A stretch of DNA of 64,000 nt from Nostoc sp. 'Lobaria pulmonaria (5183) cyanobiont' (GTDB lineage: Bacteria; Cyanobacteriota; Cyanobacteriia; Cyanobacteriales; Nostocaceae), in contig NZ_CP026692.1 of NCBI RefSeq assembly GCF_002949795.1, forward strand, positions 3,084,545 through 3,148,544, written 5' to 3'. Position 1 is the stretch's first letter, and each line of letters starts with the position of its first letter. The translations under genes were made by a program, and so were the position numbers. Positions 1 to 9,209 of the stretch are shown piece by piece. Under the pieces are notes generated by a model. That model was not told the DNA's origin and ran no database searches. It was given only the letters and a program-made list of their open reading frames with translations.

Positions 1-2
1 GA

Positions 3-614
3 GGTCTTGTTTTCGAGGATAGTACTAGGAAAAGGTTAGAAGGATTATTAAGTCGCTCATTCGAGGATTATCTTGAAAATACACTTCTTCCTTTTATTAT
101 TCCTAATTCTTTTAAAAGAATTTCTGAAGTCAAAAATTCTACCTCTAGCAAAGATAAGCGTGCTGATTTTCTCATTGAAACTTCAAGTTCATATATCGTA
201 TTAGAATGCAAAAGTAGTATTATGTCTGCCGATACAAGCGCCTATTTTCATGCTGATAAACTTGCTGATGTTTGGTGTCGAATTCATTCTGCATTCGAGC
301 AAATTGGCAACACAGTAAAAGCTTTAAATCTTCACGACAAGCCAGTGATTCCTCTTATTTTGACTTTTTATGACAGTATTGCTGCATCTACAGTATTTGA
401 GGAGATGGTAAAGCAAACTGACTATTGCTCTCGTATGGGGTTGAATATACCGCCAATTGTATATTCTCTACATGAGTTTGAACATTTGATTTCCGATAGA
501 AGTCTTAATAATTGGGCAGAATTAATCCTTTCAAAACAGAATGCTTCTTCTCCTATACAACGTGATAATAAAGGACATAATTATGGACACTTAAAGAATA
601 TTTCAATTATTTAA
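3..614 (+). CDS. PD-(D/E)XK nuclease-like protein, 5' end outside window
   Basis: The reading frame is open from base 3, so the start lies upstream of the window; 203 residues are visible. In this numbering D55 in ADFLIE and E68/K70 in VLECKSS form the D...ExK signature of the PD-(D/E)XK nuclease fold. The helix before it (residues about 10-30) and the strand order fit that fold. The C-terminal 130 residues match no domain I know. Such proteins are often restriction-type or defence nucleases, but no methylase or other partner is visible, so the role is open. The gene runs convergently with the next one. Confidence 0.6.
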   Translation, partial: GLVFEDSTRKRLEGLLSRSFEDYLENTLLPFIIPNSFKRISEVKNSTSSKDKRADFLIETSSSYIVLECKSSIMSADTSAYFHADKLADVWCRIHSAFEQIGNTVKALNLHDKPVIPLILTFYDSIAASTVFEEMVKQTDYCSRMGLNIPPIVYSLHEFEHLISDRSLNNWAELILSKQNASSPIQRDNKGHNYGHLKNISII

Positions 615-661
615 AATTTCTCTAAAATATCCCAGATGAGTTATTAAACCCTAATGTGATA

Positions 662-1639
662 TTACGTCTTGACAGGTAAACGAGAAATTGTCCATAAGAT
701 GAGCAGGAAGATTAAGTAAATTGCACCAACTAATCCAAACTCAATCAGAGGTATATAGGTTACTTCGTAAATTCTGCCCAAGCCGCGTTCAGTCAGTGCA
801 TAAACCGCCAGGACACTCACTAAAAAAGCACCGTAGATAGTACGTTTAGTCAAGATACCCACAGGTAAACCGTGAAGTTGAGTAAGCACGAGAATACCCA
901 GAAAACCAAAGAGAAATGTAGGCCACTTGCTTTGTCCTAGCATCAACGACACAACAACACTATGTAAAACCACCGTAATTTCTAAAGAGAATGTCCACCA
1001 ACGGTTTACATGAGTGCGGTTAAATATCAACGATGATTGGAGCAGCAGCAAGAACATATAGAGAAAACCAATTAAGTGCCCCAAAGTCGCTTCCATTGGA
1101 TGATACCAAAAGGTGTAGATAGCGGCGAAGGAGAAAAAATAGCCGTGGTACAGCTTGATAATTTGCAAAAACTGTTGATGGAATGGAACAGAATTGCCAA
1201 AAAACAAACCGCGTCGAGGTGTTTCTAAAATCAGTACAAAAACTAGTAAGAGTACAACTGCACCTTGAGAAGCCCAAATTGAAGTATCTTGAGCTAGAGC
1301 ATCATACCAAATATAGGTCTGAAGGAAGTGTAAAGCAATGAATGCACCATTAATGGCAAGCATGAGGTAATTTATCGGGTGCAACGCTGATTTGTATTTC
1401 AACTGCGATCGCTGCGCCCACAAGATACACGCCCAGATGCTAAACTGATGCCCAAGGTACATACCCCAAGCCGTTGCTCTACTCCAAAAGGTTGGTTGGG
1501 GAAGTTTCCAGTAGTACCAGTTTAATCCTTGGTCAGGAAGTTTGATGATATTTGCAGGAATGCTCCCACCAATCCAAATTGCGTAGGTGAGGAGGATGCT
1601 TATAAATATGCCTAAAAATAATACTCGGCGACCTGTCAT
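662..1639 (-). CDS. multi-pass membrane protein, function unknown
   Basis: A 325-residue protein with about nine or ten predicted membrane helices and short, basic or aromatic loops (for example residues 5-25, 87-110, 122-142, 183-205, 297-318). It has no signature I can tie to a transporter or enzyme family. The ATG start lies directly downstream of a heptamer array separating it from the MFS gene on the same strand, so the two may be co-transcribed with the transporter first. Coding is well supported by length and consistent hydrophobic pattern. Confidence 0.6.
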   Translation of the reverse strand: MTGRRVLFLGIFISILLTYAIWIGGSIPANIIKLPDQGLNWYYWKLPQPTFWSRATAWGMYLGHQFSIWACILWAQRSQLKYKSALHPINYLMLAINGAFIALHFLQTYIWYDALAQDTSIWASQGAVVLLLVFVLILETPRRGLFFGNSVPFHQQFLQIIKLYHGYFFSFAAIYTFWYHPMEATLGHLIGFLYMFLLLLQSSLIFNRTHVNRWWTFSLEITVVLHSVVVSLMLGQSKWPTFLFGFLGILVLTQLHGLPVGILTKRTIYGAFLVSVLAVYALTERGLGRIYEVTYIPLIEFGLVGAIYLIFLLILWTISRLPVKT

Positions 1640-1641
1640 AA

Positions 1642-1675
1642 TAATTCGTAATTCGTAATTGGTAATTCGTAATTC
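1642..1675. repeat. heptanucleotide array (aattcgt type)
   Basis: Four near-perfect copies of a 7-bp unit (aattcgt) fill the gap between two minus-strand genes. This is the STRR type of repeat known from heterocystous cyanobacteria. The same unit recurs near 27.2 kb. Confidence 0.8.
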
Positions 1676-1687
1676 AGACCTAGATTT

Positions 1688-2908
1688 TCAGGCGATACGT
1701 TCTGTGTTTGATTCAGATGCGCTTTTAGTCACTCGTAAACTAAGAGTGAAAGCTATTACCATTACTATAAATCCACTCAAAAAAGGAGCAAAACTCCCAA
1801 ATTTCATAAAACTAACTCCTGCCCACGTTGGCCCAGCGATGCGTGCCAATGCAGAGCAAGAACTGGCGATTCCTAATATTTGTCCTTGTTCTTCTGGAGG
1901 TGTCATCTGGGAAATCAAGCTGTTCAATATTGGTTGACTGACACTAATTCCCCATGCCACAAGTGTGGTAGCAATCAACAAAAAAGTTAAGCTTTCTGAG
2001 AATACAATTAACAGTAATCCTAAACCTAATCCTAATATTCCCAAGATAAGTAACTTGATTTCACCCAATTGTTTCTTGAGGAATCCGATTAGCCCTCCTT
2101 GAATTATTGTGCTGACAATCCCCATGAAAGCAAAAAGATAACTAGCTTGTTGAGGGCCCCAATTTAATTGCTGCTTAGACCATAAAGCTAATGTAGAGTC
2201 CATAGCTGCAACCGCAAAGGTGACTAAAAAGTAGATGCCAACAAGCACACAAAGCTGTGGACGTTGTGACAGCTGTAGTAAGTTCAGCAATCGCTGACGG
2301 TGACGATGAACTTGAATTTTGGCTTTAGTCTCAGAATTTAGAGATTCTGGAAGTAATATCAAAGCACAAAGAAATGCCAATAAGGATAATCCGGCTGCAA
2401 ACAACGACGGTAGATGAAAGTTAGCGTTGTTCGGATCTGACCCGATTAAAAGACCTCCAATCGCTGGGCCGAAAATAAACCCAAGACCAAAAGCTGCGCC
2501 GATTACACCCATGCCACGAGCTCGATTAGCTGGTGTGGTAATATCTGCTATGTACGCCTGAGCAGTAGCAATATTCCCTGACATAATCCCAGCAAGACTA
2601 CGAGCAATAAACAAAATCCATAATGAGTTGGCAAAACCTAAGCCTATGTATGCAATTACCGAACCGAATAAAGTCAGTAATAAAATCGGACGGCGACCGT
2701 AGCGATCGCTAAATCTGCCCCATAATGGTGCAAATAAGAACTGCATTAAAGAATAAATAGCTACAAGTAGAGTCGCTTCATTAGGTTTTGCACCAAATTG
2801 TTCGGCATACAAAGGCAGTATCGGCAGAATAATTCCGAAGCCGAGCAAGTCTATAAATACAGTCAAAAATAAGACGAATATAGCCCTGCTATTATTTTTA
2901 CTCTCCAT
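1688..2908 (-). CDS. MFS transporter, TetA-like drug/H+ antiporter family
   Basis: A 406-residue, 12-helix major facilitator. The N-terminus (VFIDLLGFGIILPILPLYAE) is typical of TetA-like DHA1 exporters. Motif A, GRFSDRYGRRP, sits at residues 64-74 between helices 2 and 3. Helix 5 carries a motif C-like glycine-rich stretch (GAAFGLGFIFGPAIGG). It would act in the cytoplasmic membrane as a proton-coupled efflux pump; the substrate cannot be read from the sequence. No TetR-type regulator is adjacent. Confidence 0.85.
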   Translation of the reverse strand: MESKNNSRAIFVLFLTVFIDLLGFGIILPILPLYAEQFGAKPNEATLLVAIYSLMQFLFAPLWGRFSDRYGRRPILLLTLFGSVIAYIGLGFANSLWILFIARSLAGIMSGNIATAQAYIADITTPANRARGMGVIGAAFGLGFIFGPAIGGLLIGSDPNNANFHLPSLFAAGLSLLAFLCALILLPESLNSETKAKIQVHRHRQRLLNLLQLSQRPQLCVLVGIYFLVTFAVAAMDSTLALWSKQQLNWGPQQASYLFAFMGIVSTIIQGGLIGFLKKQLGEIKLLILGILGLGLGLLLIVFSESLTFLLIATTLVAWGISVSQPILNSLISQMTPPEEQGQILGIASSCSALARIAGPTWAGVSFMKFGSFAPFLSGFIVMVIAFTLSLRVTKSASESNTERIA

Positions 2909-3008
2909 CTGTGCAATTCCATTTTATAAAAAAGATGTGTAAGTTGGATTAGTTTTAAGAACATCGGGGAATGCTTGATTGTAAAGAGCTATTGATTACA
3001 AATAGTAA

Positions 3009-3206
3009 TCAGTACAAGCAAAATGTTTGAATTTCAGTGTGGTTGAGCAAAATAGCATGGAACAAACCCATGATAAAAATCAAGCCAATAATACTACTAA
3101 TGAAAGCAACTATGATTTCGTGCTTCCGTATGGCTTTTTGTATCTTAGCGTCTATGATGCTTTCTAATTCTTTGTATAACATTGAGTTGAATTTGGTTAA
3201 AGACAA
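3009..3206 (-). CDS. possible small membrane protein
   Basis: A 65-residue frame with an amphipathic, charged N-terminal half and one strong membrane helix (about residues 32-54). It resembles a single-pass small membrane protein. I recognise no family. The opposite strand also has an open frame here, so coding is only a possibility. Confidence 0.35.
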   Translation of the reverse strand: MSLTKFNSMLYKELESIIDAKIQKAIRKHEIIVAFISSIIGLIFIMGLFHAILLNHTEIQTFCLY

Positions 3207-3303
3207 GAATTATCTGGAACTTACGTTACATACTTAGAGAAGTTTGAGTATGTCCAAAATCTCTAACTTATTAAATGAAAACTATTTCGATGCTGTGGGA
3301 GTG

Positions 3304-4098
3304 TTAAGTATGTTTGCGTCGTTTCAAAACAGCACCTGAAACACCAAAAGCTAATATCGCTAAGATATAAGTTGGTTCGGGAACTGCAAGAATGCTTACC
3401 TGATTAATAGCCAAGCCGTATTGTGGAGCAGAACTGCTAAAAACAAGTCGTGAGATGTTTGGAGTGTCACTACGAATCCCCAAGAATACTGCCGAATTAT
3501 CTAATGCTAAGGAAGAAATATTTGGAACTGAGAAAGTACCCAATAGGTTATTGGCGTTATCAAAAGCGGCGATCGAATTTTCAATTTTCAATTTACCAGT
3601 GTCTACAGCTATCTGAGTTCCAGCGCCAAAAACTGGCTGGGCAAAACTAATCGAAAAAGGCCCGCCGTTCCCCTGAGTTCCAGGATCGGGAGTACCAGGA
3701 GGAAGAGGGATAAAACCTGTTGGGTCTATACCTCCGAAGAGAATAAAATCACCTAGACTGAAGTTACTCCGAATGCCAGGTGGAGGTAAAGTTTGAAAGA
3801 CAAACGGTGGAGTAATTTGAGGCTTATTAGTTGGAGTTATATTTATATCCAAGCCTAAACCACGTTGCGATGTTCCTGAAAAAGAATTAGGTAGAAAAGC
3901 AGAAAAATCAGGGGCAGACGGATTAAATACTTTACCTAAATTTTCCCAATTAACTTCATCATTACCTCCTAAACTAGCGCGTTCAGTTACTAAGAATGTA
4001 GCTGCTTTAACTGGTAATGGGAGAACCATTATTATGGCTGTGATTGCTGAAAAATATTTTACAGATAACTTAAACAATTGATTTATCGTGACTTCCAC
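3304..4098 (-). CDS. PEP-CTERM anchored exported protein
   Basis: The 264-residue product begins with an export signal (hydrophobic about residues 14-32). It ends with a PEP-CTERM sorting signal at 239-264: VPEP, a membrane helix, then a basic KRRK tail. Proteins with this tail are processed by exosortase/archaeosortase-type systems at the cell surface. The middle is rich in Gly, Pro, Asn and beta-prone segments, with no catalytic motif visible. The start is GTG, chosen because AAGGAG lies eight bases upstream. The function of the mature domain is unknown. Confidence 0.8.
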   Translation of the reverse strand: MEVTINQLFKLSVKYFSAITAIIMVLPLPVKAATFLVTERASLGGNDEVNWENLGKVFNPSAPDFSAFLPNSFSGTSQRGLGLDINITPTNKPQITPPFVFQTLPPPGIRSNFSLGDFILFGGIDPTGFIPLPPGTPDPGTQGNGGPFSISFAQPVFGAGTQIAVDTGKLKIENSIAAFDNANNLLGTFSVPNISSLALDNSAVFLGIRSDTPNISRLVFSSSAPQYGLAINQVSILAVPEPTYILAILAFGVSGAVLKRRKHT

Positions 4099-4132
4099 AA
4101 TGTTTACTCCTTAAATTTTTAAACTAATATCA

Positions 4133-4471
4133 TCAAAATGCAACAATTAAATACTCAAGATGAGGCAATGCGTTGTTCCGATCAAGAGAGTTCAAACAAC
4201 TGCTATTATCGCGCCGACCGCTCTGAAATTTGTCATTGCCTCCATTACCAGCCAACTTGTCATTATTCTTTCCAGCATCAATTAGGTTATCTGCAAGACT
4301 AGCAGAGATATTGTCATTGCCCTCATAAGCAAAAATCCAGTAGTCATGACTAGTACACACCAATAAATCATCATTAGGAATACTAATAATAATAGATATA
4401 AAATATTCCTTGATAGTTTTGTATATCAAATAATTTTGATATTTGTAATACTGACATATTACAAATATCAA
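4133..4471 (-). pseudogene. relic of an RTX/hemolysin-type calcium-binding repeat gene
   Basis: An internal stretch reads as degenerate nonapeptide repeats (EGNDNISASLADNLIDAG, then NGGNDKF), the GGxGxD-type signature of calcium-binding RTX beta-rolls. The sequence before and after is AT-rich and not protein-like. Intact RTX proteins are much longer, so this is a decayed fragment and probably not expressed. Confidence 0.5.
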
Positions 4472-4474
4472 AAT
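4433..4474. repeat. perfect 18-bp inverted repeat
   Basis: Bases 4433-4450 and 4457-4474 are exact reverse complements around a 6-base loop (ctgaca). The stem is AT-rich (attttgatatttgtaata). No T-run follows the stem on either strand, so it may be an operator, an mRNA-end hairpin or a remnant insertion end. Confidence 0.8.
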
Positions 4475-4603
4475 TATAAATTTCTGATGAAATATGCCTC
4501 AAAACAGTTAATCCTATTTTATATCTCTGACGAGAGAAAAATAAAATAATTTATTTACTAAAATTATTTTATTTATAGCACTTCTCGGTTGAGTCCAATA
4601 CAG

Positions 4604-4692
4604 ACCTAACCCCCAGCCCCTTAAGAGCTAGCGTTGGGGAGTAAGATTCAAAGCCTCTCTCCTTTTAGGAGAGAGGTTTGGAGAGAGGTCAA
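4604..4692. repeat. dispersed intergenic palindromic repeat
   Basis: A run of C-rich sequence (ccccagcccctt) is followed by a 9-bp hairpin, 4654-4662 with 4668-4676 (cctctctcc/ggagagagg). The same kind of sequence recurs in a longer fold-back at 36962-37095, so this is one member of a dispersed family. Confidence 0.6.
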
Positions 4693-5004
4693 AATGTATT
4701 GCATCCAAACGAGAACCGCTATATTCAAGGCTTTCAAAAAGGCGATCGCTATTGTGTTGGAAATATGGTGAAGCAATAAAATATAGGATTTATACAGTAG
4801 ATTTCAACTTCTCTACGAACGCAAACAGCGTGTTGGAGACAGAGGCACGTCAGGTACAGAAATACCCTACCCACGCGATCGCTCACCCGAACTTGCTCTT
4901 AGCGTTGCCACTATGAAAGCAAGTGGAGTGAGGGTTGAGTTCGGGTATACTTCCAACAAATAGATTATCCAGTATTGTGGGGTATTTTTTTATTTGTCAG
5001 TCCC
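4693..5004. other. intergenic region with HIP1 sites
   Basis: No convincing coding sequence. It contains HIP1 octamers near 4742 and 4877 and short direct repeats. It separates the RTX relic from the TIGR02588 gene. Confidence 0.5.
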
Positions 5005-5403
5005 CTATGGCAATTTATAGCTACCAATACGCAGAGTTAACTGACCTTGGCGCGGGTTATGGCTGAATATAAATGCACCTTCTTCACTTTCCCCACTAGA
5101 TAAAAAGTCGATCTGTTGCTCTCCTGTTTCTGTAACGTTGCCGTTAATCAGTAACTCAGCCATAATCTGAACTGACTCAGCTGTGTCTCCTCCACTATTG
5201 ACAACTTCAAAAGGAACATAAAACTGACCATTAATTTCTCTAATTGTTTGTTTTTTAGTGACAGAAAGGATCGGAGGTTGATTTTTTTCGTTCAGCCAAG
5301 TGTAGCCGACTAGACTGACGATAATTGCTAGGATAAATGAGGCGATGCTGAATGTTATCCACTCAGCTATTGAGCGCTTTGGTTGTTGTTCTGTTTTAGT
5401 CAT
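5005..5403 (-). CDS. TIGR02588 family membrane-anchored protein
   Basis: From ATG at 5403 the product has 132 residues: a short cytoplasmic tail, one membrane helix (about residues 15-38) and an extracytoplasmic beta-rich domain with VPFEVVNSGG and GAFIFSHNP. This fits the TIGR02588 family, which typically accompanies TIGR02587. The first 23 codons of the longer open frame lie inside the upstream gene. The ATG overlaps that gene's TGA by four bases (ATGA), which indicates translational coupling. Biochemical role unknown. Confidence 0.7.
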   Translation of the reverse strand: MTKTEQQPKRSIAEWITFSIASFILAIIVSLVGYTWLNEKNQPPILSVTKKQTIREINGQFYVPFEVVNSGGDTAESVQIMAELLINGNVTETGEQQIDFLSSGESEEGAFIFSHNPRQGQLTLRIGSYKLP

Positions 5404-6401
5404 ATTGCTAACCTTCCAGCTGCACCACCAATACTTGCAGGTAAACCCAGTATCAATGTGTGATCTAACCACATTGTCCAGGGGTCGCTAAGAGTTAACT
5501 TTTGAAAAAACCACAGCATAAAAGCACCTGCTAGCAATGATACCAGGTAAGACATAATCGTTTCACTTGATGGTCGTTGAAAAATTCCCTTTTGCTCTTT
5601 ACGTTTTTGCTGGTTAGAAAAACCTGCCTGAAATACAATGCCATAAGAAATCAGCAAAGATGCGGCGATCATTGCCAACTCCCAAGGTGGAGAGGTTGCG
5701 GCTGCAAGCATCGGAATTTCATCTGTGGGAGCGATATTAAATGCAATTATAGTTGCACCAATTAGGGTTCCACCCACATCAGCAAAGGTGGCGTGTAACT
5801 CATCCCCTTTGTTCCTGGTTGTGCTATTTTCCCGATCGCTTTCTTGTCCTTTTCCATTACTGTTTTCAGTATCTCCCAACAACTGATTCGCTAATGCTAC
5901 ACCGAGAGCAAAGGGCACACTTTCAAAGATGATTTTACCTAAAGACTCCCTTAAGGAGGTTTCTGGTGTCAATTCTCGCAATAGTAACAGCACAAAGGTA
6001 GAACAAGCTAGTACCGCAAGGCGGAAGTCAAAAGTCAAAAGTCAAAAGTCAAAAGTCAAAAGTATAATGGAATGGGCTTTTTAGGGATTTTAAATGGTTG
6101 CTTTATTTACGCCGTGGCGTACTAGTCCGATCGCGATCGCTTCGACGGTATCCATTGAGGTTTGAGCCGCTAGCCAGCTATATGTGCGTTTGCGAAAGCC
6201 TTCTATCTGATTGAGCAAGTAAACCACAATAAACATTAATGCGATCGCCATCATTATTAGTTGTGGTTTTGCCAGCGATCCAATCCACCAAACCTCCATT
6301 GTGTACAGCAAGGGTATGCCAAACAAAAAACCTCCACAAGCACCTCGAATGATGTCATTAATCTCATTCTTCCAGATATTTTTTTGACTTTTTGTTGGCA
6401 C
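5400..6401 (-). pseudogene. TIGR02587 membrane protein gene, split by a heptamer array
   Basis: Two adjacent frames encode the two halves of one integral membrane protein. Bases 6090-6401 give the N-terminal part, with GGFLFGIPLLYTMEVWWIG and helices to about residue 94. Bases 5400-6038 give the C-terminal part (FRLAVLACSTFVLLLLRELTP onward). Both are in the same frame but separated by stop codons in a segment that carries a 7-bp tandem array (agtcaaa units, 6025-6063). The C-terminal part can start only at TTG inside the array. The TIGR02588 gene follows with a 4-bp overlap. The simplest reading is disruption of a once intact gene; two separately translated halves are conceivable. Confidence 0.7.
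6025..6063. repeat. heptanucleotide array (agtcaaa) inside a gene
   Basis: About five tandem copies of agtcaaa interrupt the TIGR02587 reading frame and supply an in-frame TGA. The same unit forms another array at 26414-26450. Confidence 0.85.
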
Positions 6402-6638
6402 TCCTTTATTTTCCTTTTATTTAAATTTTGCTTTAACTTATAGTTCATTTATTGGGGAAAAAGTTATTTTTTTAATATATATAAATTTTATTTATCAGAT
6501 TTTCATATTTTGCATTATCTGCTACAATTATGATCGGCATCTATCTTAAGTTAATATAATTTACCAAAATCTTCTCTCGGTTGATGGAAGTAAAAAACAA
6601 TACAGAACTGTTAGATTATTTAATAGCTTAGGGATTTC

Positions 6639-6673
6639 CAAGTAATAAAATAACTCAAATATTTTATTACTTG
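6639..6673. repeat. 13-bp perfect inverted repeat upstream of csbD-like gene
   Basis: caagtaataaaat (6639-6651) is exactly repeated in reverse complement at 6661-6673 around a 9-base spacer. It lies about 115 bases before the CsbD-like start in the otherwise gene-free 6402-6789 region. It could be a regulatory dyad or an mRNA hairpin. Confidence 0.7.
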
Positions 6674-6789
6674 TAGGATGAGCGTCTTACCCGTCCTCTG
6701 AAATAGCCGGGCTTTTCGACCCGCTTTGCAAGTAGTAGTAACTTATTTTTGGAGTTCCCTGAATCAACTACAAGCTGGAGATAAAAACC

Positions 6790-6972
6790 ATGAGTGCCGA
6801 AAAGAGAATAGAAGCGACTGCAAAAAATATTGAAGGAAAAATTCAAGAGGTTGTGGGTGAAGTCACAGGTAATCCACAAGATAAAACTGAAGGGCAAGCA
6901 AAGCAAGCTGAAGCCCAAGTTGGTCACACCGTAGAAAATATTAAAGACGAACTCAAGAAAGCTTTAGAATAA
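6790..6972 (+). CDS. CsbD-like small stress protein
   Basis: The 60-residue, very hydrophilic, Lys/Glu/Gln-rich helical protein matches the CsbD pattern throughout: KNIEGKIQEVVGEVTGNPQDKTEGQAKQ is split here as EGKIQEVVGEVTGN then KTEGQAKQAEAQVG. Family members are abundant, general-stress-induced proteins of unknown molecular function. The length is normal for the family. A terminator follows about 65 bases after the stop, so it is monocistronic. Confidence 0.85.
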   Translation: MSAEKRIEATAKNIEGKIQEVVGEVTGNPQDKTEGQAKQAEAQVGHTVENIKDELKKALE

Positions 6973-7036
6973 TTTCGCTTGTCTAGTGAAATAGCGATTT
7001 TATCGATGATTGACTCCTAAATTTGTAACTTTAATT

Positions 7037-7068
7037 ACTCCACTTTCTATAAGTTAGTGGGGTTTTTT
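7037..7068 (+). terminator. intrinsic terminator of the csbD-like gene
   Basis: actccac (7037-7043) pairs with gtggggt (7057-7063) with one G-U pair, followed by a run of T. Confidence 0.65.
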
Positions 7069-7163
7069 ATGGCGTAAAAACACTGATTTTTTAGTTGTCG
7101 TTTCCATTGTACATTAACTAATTATTTGTTAACAAAATATTGTCACAGTGTTGTAAATACCTA

Positions 7164-7201
7164 AAACCCTGACATAACAAGGATTAAATCAGGGTTTTTA
7201 C
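7164..7201. terminator. hairpin with T-run
   Basis: aaaccctga (7164-7172) pairs perfectly with tcagggttt (7189-7197), followed by further T on the plus strand. It may be a second terminator for the csbD-like transcript. Confidence 0.5.
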
Positions 7202-7249
7202 TATTTGAGACAGTTATACGCATCCAAGCCAGCATTCACTAATTAGATG

Positions 7250-7447
7250 TCAAATACCAGAGATTTCACAATTACAACTTGGGCAAGCTCCGCAGATGTT
7301 AACAACGATCTTGTTGAAGCGTTCAGCTTGCAAGCGAGTTATCAAAGGAGGTTCGCAAAACTCCGATAAGGGAACCAGTGAGTGATTAAGTTGCGTAATT
7401 GCATTCTCAACTCTGACAAATGGCTTACCTTGTTCTAACTTTTTAGT
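7250..7447 (-). pseudogene. coding-like remnant with a CxxCxxCxC motif
   Basis: Directly after the stop of the 581-residue gene, in another frame, about 65 codons read as protein-like sequence without an ATG. It ends in NKIVVNICGACPSCNC and a stop at 7250-7252. The Cys spacing looks metal-binding. No start codon is present and there is no Shine-Dalgarno signal. It may be the remains of a small gene or of a former C-terminal extension lost by frameshift. Confidence 0.3.
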
Positions 7448-7449
7448 TT

Positions 7450-9195
7450 TTAGTTGTTAATCAACTGACTTAGCTGACGGTAGCAAGGAATAAAGTATTG
7501 CGCGATCGCATCGTCAACTTGCCAGAACTCTTCATAACTATCGCCACTGCAATAGCACCCCATGAATAAAAGCAACAAGGTTTGAAATGGAACATCAGCT
7601 AGAGTATGTAAGCTAACGTCTGTAAACAGAGTATTGATCACGTTTTGCAGGTGAACCAAATTGGCAATTACATCGGCATAAATGCTGGTATTACCTGTAA
7701 TTGTGGGCAAACAGGTCAGCCAATACTCCTCAAAGAAAATTTGGTAAAGTTGGGCGATCGCTTGCTTCAAACTGACTCGTGCCTCTAGTGACTGAATAGA
7801 CTCTCCCAACCTGCCCCACTCTGCTAGTAACTCTTGTTCTAAAACCGATTCTTCAAGGATCGATAGCTTGATATCTAGCAACGGTTGCAGCACTCGCAAA
7901 AATAAAAAGTCTAAATCTGCAAATGCAAAATCCAGTTTCGTCGGATTTTCTTTGAGTGAAGATGAACATGGAAGTTGTTCGCTCAATTCCGGACGATCCC
8001 AGATAAATTTGAACTCTGCCACATCTGCAACCATTTCACCAATTAAATGGGTAAACATTAGCCCCAAGCGTTGCCGTACCTCTCCTTGAAAAAACAGCCG
8101 TGCCCGTTCTGCATCAACAGATACTTGTTCTCCCTGGCGCTGAAAAATTTCCCGGCAGGTCAACGGCCCATAGCCGGTATAGGCAGTCTCAGCTGGTCGT
8201 AGCGGATCGCTACAGCTTGCCAATATCTGATAGTCGCCCCGAAACTGAGTCAGCATGGACTGCCAGTTATGTCCCCAAATGTCATGCAGCAAATACTTTT
8301 CGGCATCTTTCGTAGGCAGAATACTCACTGAATGACTGAGAGTTTGGAGAATTTGCGATTGGCTTAAATCACTTGCTTGAGCTAGACGAGCACTCCAAGC
8401 AGCATCAATGCTTGCTGGATCGCTAAAGCTAAACGAGGGAAAGTGACGGAATTGTTCAAACTTAAAGTTACTAAGGGATTCTAAAAACTGTTGGATTCGC
8501 TCACGTTCAATCTCTGATAGCTGTTCCCACACGGCTGAATCACGTAGTTGATTGTCAGAATAATCAATACAAAAGTAAATTTGAGTCTCTGTAAAAAGAA
8601 CTGCGATCGCCTCAACTGGAATGGGAATGTCTCCAAACAAATGTTGAAATAGAATTAGTGGTGCAGCAGGCGGCGCACTTTTTAAGTTAGGTAATAAACC
8701 GACATTCGTCAGGGCTGCCTGAATGATCTGCTTTTGCTGAACGACTTTACGATCGACCGTCTGCAACAGTGTCGTCATTTGTTCCTGAACTTCAGTTGCT
8801 AACTGAAACTGCTGGCAGAGTTGAGGAATGGCAAATGTGAATGACTCAGCTGGTGTTGCTTCAACTTTGTACTGACTCAATGTGATAGATGATACAGTTC
8901 CCTGCCAAACTGCACCCCCCAACTCGTAGTAGTGCTTGAGTAAGGCGATCGCTTCGGCAAACGCTTGACGGACATTGACTGGGATAGTTTCTACTGGACA
9001 ATCCTCACGACAAATTGGATGGGCAAATCCTTGTAATGTTGCTTGTAATTCATAAAGCCGTTGCTGCCATCGCTGTTGTAAATGAGCATCTCCACTGCCA
9101 TTTGTGAGATGACGAGTAACTTGGAAAGCTTCAGCCATCAGAGTACGCTGTGCAGCATCGAGCGTTGGTTTCGGTTGAAAGTTAGAGGTAATCAT
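7450..9195 (-). CDS. conserved-looking 581-residue protein of unknown function
   Basis: Last gene of the minus-strand cluster, 15 bases after the MscS gene, ATG start. It is soluble and mostly helical, with no signal peptide and no membrane segment. Residues 301-312 contain YLLHDIWGHNWQ, where H304, D305 and H309 could bind a metal, but I cannot assign a family. The central third is rich in aromatic residues and Gln. Its tight spacing suggests co-transcription with the channel and the signalling genes upstream, so a role with them is plausible but unproven. Confidence 0.7.
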   Translation of the reverse strand: MITSNFQPKPTLDAAQRTLMAEAFQVTRHLTNGSGDAHLQQRWQQRLYELQATLQGFAHPICREDCPVETIPVNVRQAFAEAIALLKHYYELGGAVWQGTVSSITLSQYKVEATPAESFTFAIPQLCQQFQLATEVQEQMTTLLQTVDRKVVQQKQIIQAALTNVGLLPNLKSAPPAAPLILFQHLFGDIPIPVEAIAVLFTETQIYFCIDYSDNQLRDSAVWEQLSEIERERIQQFLESLSNFKFEQFRHFPSFSFSDPASIDAAWSARLAQASDLSQSQILQTLSHSVSILPTKDAEKYLLHDIWGHNWQSMLTQFRGDYQILASCSDPLRPAETAYTGYGPLTCREIFQRQGEQVSVDAERARLFFQGEVRQRLGLMFTHLIGEMVADVAEFKFIWDRPELSEQLPCSSSLKENPTKLDFAFADLDFLFLRVLQPLLDIKLSILEESVLEQELLAEWGRLGESIQSLEARVSLKQAIAQLYQIFFEEYWLTCLPTITGNTSIYADVIANLVHLQNVINTLFTDVSLHTLADVPFQTLLLLFMGCYCSGDSYEEFWQVDDAIAQYFIPCYRQLSQLINN

Positions 9196-9209
9196 GGTGG
9201 ATGTGTGAA

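Noticed and set aside
3037..3237. 66-codon plus-strand frame
   Set aside because: Overlaps the better minus-strand candidate and looks like its shadow.
6025..6063. Heptamer arrays as possible CRISPR repeats
   Set aside because: Seven-base units directly abut with no spacers; they are STRR arrays.
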